Shown here one piece after another: positions 43,001-51,004 of a stretch of DNA of 64,000 nt. Positions within the stretch are counted from its first letter, which is position 1, and each line of letters begins with the position of its first letter. The notes beneath the pieces are model-generated. The model did not search any database, had not been told where the DNA came from, and saw nothing but the letters and a program-made list of their open reading frames with translations. The stretch covers positions 66,634,314 through 66,698,313 of the forward strand of contig CM051521.1 of NCBI GenBank assembly GCA_028015205.1, written 5' to 3'. Source of the DNA: Mytilisepta virgata. Its lineage: Eukaryota; Mollusca; Bivalvia; Mytilida; Mytilidae. A program made the translations under genes and the position numbers.

Positions 43001-44717
43001 AAAGGTCCATATAATCATACTGGCCTTCTTGTAAATCCTCATCTTGTTGTTTTCTTGCCATTGCCCTAGTAACAACACAAGCTGGATACAGTTCAGCATC
43101 TTCTTCAGGTGATTTAACATCCACCACCGGTTCACTTGTAACAATTGGTTCAGCGACCACTTTGTTCCTAGCTAGATCATTTCCTAGCAATAATGAAACA
43201 CCCTCAACAGGGAGTGTAGGACGAACACCCACAACAACTGGTCCAGTAATTAAATCTGACTTCAAATAAATACGATGGAGGGGAACATCTATACAACCTA
43301 ACTCCACACCTCGTAACAAAACGGAGGCACCAACGGACGTCTCCTCGGACAAAGGCAACACACCTTCTAACAACAAAGACTGAGAAGCTCCAGTGTCCCG
43401 TAAAATCTTAATAGGCTGAGGAGTAGTATTATCAACAATAGAAACAAACCCATCAGACATAAAGGGCTTATAATCCTCCATGTAATCACAAAAACTGGAC
43501 TTAAAAGCCTGACTCGCAGGACATTCCAACTTATTGGTAACAACGGGTGTCGTACAAGCACTGGACTTGGGCTTATGATCTCTTTCATTCTTCTTCTGGA
43601 GTCTAAAACAATCAGCCATCAGGTGACCATTTTTCTTACAATAAGCACAAGTTAGTGACTTCTTCTCAAAAGTATCAAACTTTGGACCAGACATATTATA
43701 ACTAGACGGACTCTTATTCTGTGCAACAGGCTTACAATCAGTACGCTCAGTGCTTTGATTTTTGTAATTTCCGCTAAAAGTATTAAAATTTTGACCTTTG
43801 AAAGTTCTTTTATGTGAAATGGTATAATTATCGGAAACAACAGCTGCATCTTGCAATGTCTCAACAGTTTTGTCATCTAAATGTGTTTTTAAGTCTAAAT
43901 TAACACACTGCTTGAACTCTTCTAATAACATTAATTGTCTTAATTTATCAAAATTTTTATCTATTTTCTTTGACGTAAGCCATTTATCAAATAAATCTTC
44001 TTTTTCCCTAGCAAATTCAACATAGGTTTGTGTTTCAAACTTTTTATAAGACCTAAATTTCTGTCTATATGCTTCTGGCACTAGCTCATAAGCTTTCAAA
44101 ACTTCCTGTTTAACAGTGTCATAATCAGAACTTTTTTCTGAAGAAAGTGCTGAGTAAATTTCAGCGGCCTTGCCCACAAAAACACTTTGCAGCATAGTAG
44201 TCCAATAAGGCTTTGGCCATTTCAGATTTTGAGCAATTTTCTCAAATTGTGGAAAAAATTTATCCACCGTTTTTTCACAAAATTTAGGAACCAAACGTAT
44301 ATTTTTTGCTGCCTCAAAATGTTCTGATTTTGACTTATTGTTGCTTTCTACTTTAGCCATTTCTATTTTTATTTTCTCCATCTCTAACCTTTCCCTCATT
44401 TCAAGTTCTGCCTGTAATTGTTTTAATTTAAATTCATCTTCTTTTTCTAATTGTTTTAATTTAAGTTCATGTTCTAATTCAAGCTGTTTTAATTTGAAAG
44501 CATCAACTTTTTCGACCTTGAGGTCAAGAGCCTCTTCACCAAAAATTTCTAAATCAACTAAATTGTCTATTACCAAATTTTTTATAATTTGTTTTCTCAT
44601 AGATGTTCTAAAATCTATTTTTAGATGTTTAGCAAGCAACACTAATTCTTCTTTCTTTAATTTATCAAACCCTTCCAGGTCTGGCGTTTTCAAAAATTTA
44701 CCAGCATCAAATTCCAT
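40074..44717 (-). CDS. Gag-Pol polyprotein, order Gag-PR-IN-RT-RH (Gmr1-like gypsy)
   Basis: One 1547-codon frame from ATG 44717. Residues about 75-125 form a Lys/Glu/Leu coiled coil (KLKQLELEHELKLKQLEKED). A CCHC knuckle CAYCKKNGHLMADC lies near 356, and the protease motif RDTGAS near 438. The integrase follows: HDTPLAGHLG...CKSCHIC zinc motif near 690, first Asp in LIDCVGPL near 757, second in QSDQGSNF near 815, Glu in HPESQGALERF near 850. Only then comes the reverse transcriptase, with catalytic YIDDLIV near 1278, and RNase H from LAVDASDVG near 1427. Ordinary gypsy elements place integrase last; the reversed order defines the Gmr1 group first reported from deuterostomes. All catalytic residues are present and there is no frameshift. 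Confidence 0.92.
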   Translation of the reverse strand: MEFDAGKFLKTPDLEGFDKLKKEELVLLAKHLKIDFRTSMRKQIIKNLVIDNLVDLEIFGEEALDLKVEKVDAFKLKQLELEHELKLKQLEKEDEFKLKQLQAELEMRERLEMEKIKIEMAKVESNNKSKSEHFEAAKNIRLVPKFCEKTVDKFFPQFEKIAQNLKWPKPYWTTMLQSVFVGKAAEIYSALSSEKSSDYDTVKQEVLKAYELVPEAYRQKFRSYKKFETQTYVEFAREKEDLFDKWLTSKKIDKNFDKLRQLMLLEEFKQCVNLDLKTHLDDKTVETLQDAAVVSDNYTISHKRTFKGQNFNTFSGNYKNQSTERTDCKPVAQNKSPSSYNMSGPKFDTFEKKSLTCAYCKKNGHLMADCFRLQKKNERDHKPKSSACTTPVVTNKLECPASQAFKSSFCDYMEDYKPFMSDGFVSIVDNTTPQPIKILRDTGASQSLLLEGVLPLSEETSVGASVLLRGVELGCIDVPLHRIYLKSDLITGPVVVGVRPTLPVEGVSLLLGNDLARNKVVAEPIVTSEPVVDVKSPEEDAELYPACVVTRAMARKQQDEDLQEGQYDYMDLSDTFFADIEGPGSSEKAIIRPPGTNKHVIMPWPDVNSHSLDKRTFREEQNKDPEVLQLCKRALPQEEADKVAECYYHQDGILMRKWRPPDAIPEEEWRVVYQVVVPKVYRQEIIGLAHDTPLAGHLGIRKTCLKILQHFYWPRLRNDVTEYCKSCHICQVVGKPNQKIPPAPLLPIPAFEEPFSRVLIDCVGPLPKTKTGNAYLLTIMCTSTRFPEAIPLRNIKTPTIVKALIKFFTLVGLPESIQSDQGSNFMSGLFQQVVYQLGITQYRSSAYHPESQGALERFHQTLKNMIRTFCLQFDRDWDDGVHFLLFAVREAVQESLGFSPFELVFGHTVRGPLKLIKEKWLTEHTDLNLLDYVSRFKEKLYTACQIAQKNLKTAQNKMKIWYDKDARDRVFEPGDKVLVFLPVPGHPLQAKYCGPYTIDSKINDLNYIVKTPGRRKQNRVCHINMLKPYFERTNEGESKPVATLAMVKLESDHDKPDIIEPSFDSKTIEQTVRLKNSEILSDLDSKLAHLTFDRREKLKTLVFSFKNLFPDVPNKTTAVCHDVDVGDASPIKQHPYRLNPLKLDVMRQEIRYMLGNDIIEPSNSEWSSPCLLVPKPDKTFRFVTDFRKVNSVSKSDSYPIPRIDDCIDNIGQSKFVSKFDLLKGYWQVPLTPRAREISAFVTPDGLFQYTVMPFGMKNAPATFQRMINNVIKDLDCCYGYIDDLIVCSDSWEEHLTHLYDTFDRLSQSNLTVNLAKSEFCKATVDYLGHTVGQGQVKPIMAKVDAITNFPPPTNKKQLMRYLGMIGFYRKFCSNFATVVQPLTHLLRKDSKFIWSDNCQNAFEKSKSLLINSPVLITPDFKKQFKLAVDASDVGVGAVLYQETDDNVEKPISYFSKKLDKHQKNYSTIEKECFALLSALQHFDVYLNPTMHPLLVYTDHNPLTFIHKMRNKNQRLTRWSLLLQEYDVIVKHIKGKDNVIADALSRSY

Positions 44718-44782
44718 TTTGTAGAATTTTGTTGGCTAATTCTAATGAAAATACTGAAAAAATTTATTAAGATATTAACGTT

Positions 44783-44800
44783 ATCCCGGACGAGCCCCCA
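44783..44800 (-). other. Primer binding site, tRNA-Pro
   Basis: TGGGGGCTCGTCCGGGAT on the minus strand, five bases from the 5' LTR, is complementary to the 3' end of tRNA-Pro and is the same 18-mer used by murine leukaemia-type retroviruses. Confidence 0.9.
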
Positions 44801-44805
44801 ATTTC

Positions 44806-45418
44806 TGTTACGGCCGAAATCACCTTTTAAATTGTAGCCAACAAAAGACACAAATCAATAATAAAATTTAACAAGATTTATTATATACAAAGTTTACAAA
44901 AAATATTACAAAAAACTAAAATGTCAACTTAACTGTTCAAAATCCTGTTTTTTCTTGATCCGGAATTCTGGTCACTGTTGCCTGAATCCAAACGGAATAT
45001 TATATCCAATCAGTCACAATCTAGTATGATGTAACGAAAATAAAAGTATGTCACGGATGATGTGTGAAACGTAAATAAATCCAACAGCTGAGAACACAAG
45101 AATGTCTATCTGTGTTCCGATAAATGATGTTCTGAAAGTCTAACTTTCTTGTCCGTATATATACTGTAGAACGGAAACTTCTGGAATACGGTAGAAGTTC
45201 GAATCACACCATAATTATTACGTAAGTCAAATAGAAAGTTCTAGTCATTCCACCAGTATCCATTATTGTTCCAGTGATTTCTAAACTGCGCAGTTATAAC
45301 ATTATTTGGTAAACAACTATAAGTATTATGTAAACATAGTATACATTTTATAAGGCTATGCAAAACAAATTAGGCCAAGATAAATAAATATAAATATAAT
45401 AATTACAATATCATAACA
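44806..45418 (-). repeat. 5' LTR of the Gmr1-like element
   Basis: 613 bp copy of the LTR; upstream of the gag-pol start on the minus strand. Flanked on the outside by GCAG, which repeats the four bases before 39379. Confidence 0.9.
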
Positions 45419-45731
45419 GCAGCCGCAGTTGCCGCTGTATCTCATCGTTGATATCGTCGATGCCGTAGGAGCCGGTGCTCAGCTTGACGGGAAACCAGCT
45501 AGCCCCATCATCGGGAGAGTAGCGGAAGGAATTATTACCTGCATGAATATTGGGGATGGAGTAGTAGGTCTCCAGATTCACGAGGGCCATCTCGTAAGAT
45601 TTCTCCTCGCGCAGTTGGAGGGGTGGGTTGAAGCGAGTCAAGATCTGACTATCGCTCCCAGAGACGATGAAGGAGAACCCATGCTTGGGCTCAGTATTGG
45701 TGGCGATTTTCCGCAAAAGTGAAGCGTCCAT
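45419..45731 (-). pseudogene. Penton-like minor capsid protein, N-terminal part (element B)
   Basis: Starts at ATG 45731 within the motif TTAGATAAATGG and runs about 104 codons to the LTR edge. Blocks HGFSFIVSGSDSQILTRFNP, YEMALVNLETYYSIPNI, NNSFRYSPD and LSTGSYGIDDINDEIQRQL are typical of the Maverick penton-like protein, in which the last block (TGSYxIxDIN) is highly conserved. It starts 14 bases after the stop of the major capsid gene. The remainder is at 38929-39378. The insertion prevents a full product unless the 6-kb element is removed. Confidence 0.7.
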
Positions 45732-45745
45732 TTATCTAACCCTCC

Positions 45746-45840
45746 TCAGAAGACGACCTTCATCTTCTGGCCGTCGGATTCGAATTGGAGGATTCGATCG
45801 GAGATAACCAGGGCGAAGGTTTGGTTGTCGGCAGGGATAT
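45746..45840 (-). pseudogene. Major capsid protein, C-terminal piece (element B)
   Basis: About 31 codons from the retrotransposon edge to a TGA at 45746-45748, reading PADNQTFALVISDRILQF and then DGQKMKVVF. This is the conserved end of the Maverick double jelly-roll capsid protein. It is cut from the rest of the gene (57322-58453) by the 11.5-kb gypsy element, with ATAT duplicated at both edges. Confidence 0.7.
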
Positions 45841-47480
45841 TGTAAGGGGACCAGGGGTCTTGTCAGGATAGACATCATCTTCTGTTTACACTAGCCAGGG
45901 TGCCAATTCTAAAGTCTCTGATTTGATCCAGCCTGTACTTATTTTACTATATAAAATCCAGGGAGGAGGAATTCTAATACGGTAATTTTGCCAGACCAAA
46001 ATCGCCAATACATGCACACTTGACTGCAGATGATTGGAGTAACCATTTGTTCAACCTTGGTAAGTTTTCATGTATGTATAATTATCAACTAGATAATTTC
46101 AGTTCCATCTTGTAGTAAAACAAAGATAAATCACAGGGCAGTATAATTTATTAATCTGTTTTGATCTATTCTTTTTCTGTTATGAACAAAGTATAACAAT
46201 ATAACATATTCTTAAATATTATGATCCACCACCTGGCAAAATATTGTGCTGGCACATCCAAATTACAATTGGCACATCCAGAATATTATAACACTAAAAC
46301 TGGACAAAACTATGGTCGAAAAATACTAATCTGGTCCCTTATTTGTGGAAAAACATGTTATAGGTTGATGTGATGGGGAATAGCTGCTAGCTGTTTCTAC
46401 TTTTAATTTTCATACATTATTCTGGAGGTCTCCCTGGAAAAGGACTATTTATTGAAACCATTTGCTGAGTATAGGATTTCATTATTATGAAATATTTATG
46501 TACCTTTCCTGGTTACTGTTCTGTTAACTGTAAATAAATAATACTCTGCAAAAATTTCAATTCTGGAGATATGTCTCTAGTTTTGTATTTACCGCTCTTG
46601 GCAGCTATTCGCCATTTCTGACAGTTGCCCCCGCTTATATAGGAAAATTCTGGGTCACATGACGCCGATTGACCAATCGCGGTAATCGTTATAAAAATAC
46701 CTCGAGGAGCAGTGCCAGGATTTGGGATGAACTTTCGTGTTTATTGAACTAATTATTACATGTCAGCTTGCCAGCTTCTTGCCAATTATTAGCCATGGCT
46801 ATATAGAAATTAGGTAAATAGGTATGAACATGAGAAAATATTAAAAATGTAACCGGGCAAGCGTAAAACCATTTGCCAGGCAGTGGCGGTATAATACAAA
46901 AATGGCGTAGCAGACTGTAATTTGGCTGTCTGCAAATAATTCCCACAAAACGTACATTATATCAATAAACTTCACATGAATAAGTATAACCAATAAGATT
47001 ATTAGCGTTGCAATGCTTTGAAAATAGACATTACATATTTTTACATGCCCTAATAATTATAGCAGACGACTTTTGTCGGAAACGATAAAACTTTGTAGAC
47101 GACGTTTGTTTACATTTTGAAACTTGGAAAAACGTGAAATATGTGCCTTTTTCTTGAATAAAGTGATCAATTATCATTATAAAATATGAATTCATTATAA
47201 AATACGTTAAGCACACGAAATTTGAGCCCTGTGAAATTTTGGAAACAATTATTTCAACATTGTAACTGACAACAATTCTCAATATTGTAAAAATCCTAAC
47301 TTCCATTGTCACACTGTGACAGAATTAATTAACAACTTTTATTGAATAATTATTAATAAAAACACTATTAACTTGGTTTAAAGAGAATTAATTTAACTTG
47401 AAACATTTTAACATTATAAAAATAATTTGGAAACATTGGAAATAAAAAAAATGTTGGGCCTTAGGGCCCTACCTCTAACA
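45841..47480 (-). repeat. 3' LTR of the 11.5-kb gypsy element (1640 bp)
   Basis: Contains 232 bp (46327-46558) absent from the other LTR; apart from that the two are collinear with only scattered substitutions. Short open frames at 46749-46946 and 47031-47312 recur identically in the 5' LTR and are not genes. Confidence 0.9.
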
Positions 47481-47493
47481 CCCTCCCCACCTT
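47481..47493 (-). other. Polypurine tract of the 11.5-kb gypsy element
   Basis: AAGGTGGGGAGGG on the minus strand touches the 3' LTR. Confidence 0.8.
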
Positions 47494-48198
47494 AAAAAGG
47501 TGGAATTCTCCTGAATTCAACAAACAGAATTTACATGACCAGCATTCCCATATCATAATATCAGTATTTTCATGCATAAGCATTGTTTTGAGAATCTTAA
47601 CTCAATTTTCATTTGAAAATTCAAAAATTTAAACTTTACTTCAAAAATATCAAGTTAAGCTTTTAAGAGTACTGTTTAAAATTATGCAACACTTTAAACT
47701 TTATCGTAAGTGTTTTAATAATTTTTTTTCAAAAATTATTTAGATATTGCTCGCCTGAACAACAGACACGATTATTTAAAAAGGTATTATTCAACCTTTC
47801 AAAATCACACTTCAAAAAAAATATACTGTGCAATATGAGACCTTGTCACACATGTTTTACAATATATTTAAAGTCCAACCACCCTCCCCCCATTCAAGTT
47901 ACATTCATAGTTACATTTGTATAATAATAAATGTCCATAGATATTAAAGTCCATTAAAACTTAATGTCCATGAATCACTGAAAATGTTCGTATCATCACT
48001 TTACTTTGTTCCACCATACTGTAACGGTAACAAGAATTTTGAAATCCACCAAGGTATTTTTGTTCCACCAGGGTATCTTTGAATATCAAATGTTCATGTC
48101 CTGCATAGATATGACTAGCATATTAGTGTCCAGCACAATTAGAATAAATGTCCAGCAAATTATATCTCTTGCATAATAATATAAGTGTCCAGCACAAA
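47494..48198. other. Non-coding 3' region of the gypsy element
   Basis: AT-rich. It includes repeated words AATGTCCAGCA / AGTGTCCAGCAC between 48110 and 48210. No reading frame. Confidence 0.5.
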
Positions 48199-49560
48199 TT
48201 AATGTCCAGCATCACTGACATCTAGTCTTAAAGGAATTCCTGCCTTATCCATCGCCTCACATATGAAATCAGTGGTTTTATCACGTCCAGCGCTTGCTCT
48301 CTCCAGCATGTCCAGCATTATGAAATTATCCCTGTCTGGTTTTACTTCTCCAAGTGCCAGCACCCGGAGGCTTTCATACAAGTAAAAACGGCTCTTGAGG
48401 AAGGTCCGGCCTTCCTCCTTCTTAGATTTAGCATGGGGAGCAGTGCCAGGCAGTGCAAACATGTTGTATTTGTCCAAAAGTCCAGCTCTGGTTGGTGAAT
48501 CAGCACCACTGCCCGACAACTGCTCATACTGAAAGGAAATAAACTCCCACTGTAGTTTTCTCTGATCCACAGATAATTCCCTCCAGTTCTGGGGAGGCCA
48601 TTGCTTCATAAAGATGTTTCCAGGAAGCTGGACAATGGCCTTCCCAGCCCAGTCCCGCCGTGCTGGAGGGAAAAGTGGCATACATCCCTTCCTTAATAAT
48701 GATGTTGCACGCTCAGCGGCTGTCTTGTTAAAGTGGACCGGCCTTGTAGTTGGTGGTGGAATACTGTCCAGCAGTTGTTTTGGTGTCGGGATGTATACCG
48801 GTGCAGTGAGAGGTGGAGGCGATGGAACGTACTTCTCGAAAGTAACTCGTTGTCTTTTTGGTGGTGGTGGTGTGGTGTACAGATCAGACCTGTCTGATAT
48901 GGGTGAATATATTGGATTTGTCGAAACTGTTGATGTTGTGAATGTAGTTGTTGTTTGCAGGCCAGCTGTTGAAGTTGTTGGAGTTTTTGGTGGGGTTCCA
49001 GAATAGGATGGGTTTTCAGAACCAGCTGTTGTTGTCGTTGTTAATGTAGATGTGGAACCAGCCGTTGTTGTCGTTGTTAATGCAGATGTGGAACCAGCCG
49101 TTGTTGTTATTGTTGCTGTTGTCTTCACAGAAGAGGTACAGACTTTTGGTGTTATTGTAGATTTAACAGTGGGCACCAGGCCAAACTTGTTGTCCATTCG
49201 ATGGATTGTAGTAATGTATTTTTCTGGAACCCCTAAGACTTTCGCTCCCTGCGCTACTCGTTCTGCATAGGTCCTGCCTTTCAATCGGAATTTCTGACCT
49301 GCAGCTGGTCTTCCACCAAGAGGTATGGCTAGCATTCTCCTCGAGATGGAAGACAGATATCTGGGATCTGCCAGCAGGGTGTCGGCCAGCCGAAATCTAA
49401 ATACTACTCCATCACACTCTGCCTCAGCTGTTATGTCCTGTGGCACCAGTGCCACATATGTCACGCGCCAGGCGTCCGGATTTGAGAGCCTGCTCTCTTC
49501 CCTGGTGGTGGTGGTGGTGGTGGTAGAGGACCCAGCCTCATCCCCGGAGTAAATGGGCAC
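48199..49560 (-). CDS. Extra retrotransposon ORF: Thr-rich linker protein of unknown function
   Basis: About 453 codons downstream of pol. The frame extends upstream of the GTG at 49560 without an obvious ATG and overlaps the zinc-finger ORF by about 55 bases in another frame. Three parts are visible: an N-terminal domain with DAWRVTYVALVPQDITAE, FRFRLADTLLADPRYLSSIS and AIPLGGRPAAGQKFRLKGRT; a low-complexity Thr/Ser/Pro linker with repeated TTTTAGST units (residues about 150-270); and a C-terminal helical domain with ATSLLRKGCMPLF and SRFYLYESLRVLALGEVK. No signal peptide or transmembrane helix is seen, so it is not an envelope protein. Function unknown. Gypsy elements normally end after integrase, so this is an acquired module. 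Confidence 0.7.
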   Translation of the reverse strand: MPIYSGDEAGSSTTTTTTTREESRLSNPDAWRVTYVALVPQDITAEAECDGVVFRFRLADTLLADPRYLSSISRRMLAIPLGGRPAAGQKFRLKGRTYAERVAQGAKVLGVPEKYITTIHRMDNKFGLVPTVKSTITPKVCTSSVKTTATITTTAGSTSALTTTTTAGSTSTLTTTTTAGSENPSYSGTPPKTPTTSTAGLQTTTTFTTSTVSTNPIYSPISDRSDLYTTPPPPKRQRVTFEKYVPSPPPLTAPVYIPTPKQLLDSIPPPTTRPVHFNKTAAERATSLLRKGCMPLFPPARRDWAGKAIVQLPGNIFMKQWPPQNWRELSVDQRKLQWEFISFQYEQLSGSGADSPTRAGLLDKYNMFALPGTAPHAKSKKEEGRTFLKSRFYLYESLRVLALGEVKPDRDNFIMLDMLERASAGRDKTTDFICEAMDKAGIPLRLDVSDAGH

Positions 49561-49582
49561 GAAATCTTCTTCCTCGGGATCT

Positions 49583-49984
49583 CTATTTCGTGCCCTCCCG
49601 CCAGCCTCTTTCCCAGTCTTTGGTATTCTTGAAGACCTTTAAGGATGTCTTTAGCCATGCCTGCATGGCAGTCTTCAGCTCCCGGGCTGATGGGGAATAG
49701 AAGCTGGTGGGCTTTACCACCCTCCTATATACCTCAGGGTGTATTGCGAGGTAATAGGAGTTACCCTCTGACAGAACATCTGAGCGCAGCTCCTTGAGTT
49801 GTTCTTTATGGTGTTTGGTACTGTGTTCTTTCAGTTCGGAGACCCGCCGATACTTGATTGGTCTGTCAGGGCACCAGGGACACACAACTTCCATTAAACC
49901 ATGTTCCTTGCCAGCAAGGTGGTTTTTGAGCTGTTTGGTAGTATCAAACTCTGTGTGGCACAGCCAACAATTTTTTTCCATCAT
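49583..49984 (-). CDS. Extra retrotransposon ORF: two-finger C2H2 protein
   Basis: 133 codons from ATG 49984 (a second ATG follows directly). Two zinc-binding motifs are present: CWLCHTEFDTTKQLKNHLAG then KEH near residues 5-28, and CPWCPDRPIKYRRVSELKEH then STKHH near 36-60. The remainder is basic and helical with PTSFYSPSARELKTAMQAWL. It could bind nucleic acid or a partner protein. It lies about 1 kb after the pol stop and overlaps the start of the Thr-rich ORF in a different frame, so the two may be joined by frameshifting, by splicing, or be made separately from one subgenomic RNA. No similar third ORF is known to me in Steamer-type or Gmr1-type elements. Confidence 0.65.
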   Translation of the reverse strand: MMEKNCWLCHTEFDTTKQLKNHLAGKEHGLMEVVCPWCPDRPIKYRRVSELKEHSTKHHKEQLKELRSDVLSEGNSYYLAIHPEVYRRVVKPTSFYSPSARELKTAMQAWLKTSLKVFKNTKDWERGWREGTK

Positions 49985-51004
49985 CTAAAAAAAAAAATAT
50001 AACACCAATTTTTACTTGTTTGTTGATTATGTTCCATATCATACAACACTAAATATCTAACTTTTATGTTTTATTTTACAGGTGTGAAGATCCAACAGTC
50101 TTCTTAGCAGGGTAACAGTGTACATGAAGTTTAAAGTATCCTTTGATTAGTCTCTGCACTAACACAATATATTTTCTTTATCACAAAATCTGGTAAAATT
50201 AAAAAGTTTCACATGGTACTCCATCTGTACTTTATTTTTAAGATCTTTGTCTCGCTGACATAGAAATTTACTTGCTCAGAAGTGAACATCAGTTTGACTT
50301 GGAAAATTTTTATGAACACATTTTCTTTGTTGAAATGGTGTTTTCATCAGGCACATACATGTAATCAGGCATTATATGAATGTTAATAACACACACAATT
50401 GGTTAAATAACAGTAATTGTACTCAGCAAATGGTCACACTTTGGCATATAATAATCTCATTATCATTATAGTTATCAGGTTTCCCTTCCCTTGACCTTGG
50501 CAAATTTTTAGTTATTTTTCAAACAGAAAGTCTTGGTTTGGCATTCTTTTGTTGAAAATTTAAACACATTTTCTAACCAGATCCAGGTGGTGCACTTCCC
50601 TAACCATAGGGATATTCTTTTTCAACTATTGAATTCACAATTTGGGTTAACCGTAGGATGGCCAGTCCCTTGCCTTAACCCTTAAACACTTTGTTTTTGG
50701 TTGATCAACCACTTCCTCCAATAATGCGTCCATCTATTGGCAACTAATGTATATAGACCCTCGATCTTGTAAAAAATTCTGACAATGCATCCATTGTTCA
50801 GCTCTAGTGTAAATAGACAATCTGTCTTGTATAAAAACATTAAATCCACCCTGGTCAGTTCTCTTATCACAACATGGAAATCCATTTCCACAAATTATTC
50901 ACAACATAGAATAACAGGTTAATCTTCAGTTTTATTTCAACAATGCAAACCTTCTCATTACAACAGTTACATTTTACACATTAATGAAAAAAATAACACT
51001 AACT
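49985..51004. other. 1-kb gap between pol and the extra ORFs
   Basis: AT-rich, with no reading frame over 70 codons. Its length and position would suit a promoter or splice acceptor for a subgenomic RNA feeding the downstream ORFs, but no signal was pinned down. Confidence 0.4.

Larger units (their letters stand above)
39379..45418 (-). mobile_element. Ty3/gypsy retrotransposon with integrase-before-RT order (Gmr1-like), 6.0 kb
   Basis: Two 613-bp LTRs (39379-39991 and 44806-45418), starting TGTTACGG and ending ATCATAACA, show no difference by eye. The 4-bp flank GCAG is present on both sides. The transcribed strand is minus. The primer site is at 44783-44800, the polypurine tract at 39992-40002, and a single gag-pol frame of 1547 codons lies between. 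It is inserted in the penton-like gene of element B in the same orientation. Identical LTRs and an intact frame suggest a very recent, possibly active element. Confidence 0.9.

Noticed and set aside
46749..47312. Two open frames of 65 and 93 codons, found again at 56586-57149
   Set aside because: They are identical because both lie in the LTRs of one retrotransposon. No known domain.
48614..49552. Several plus-strand open frames rich in Val and Gly
   Set aside because: They are antisense shadows of the Thr-rich retrotransposon ORF.
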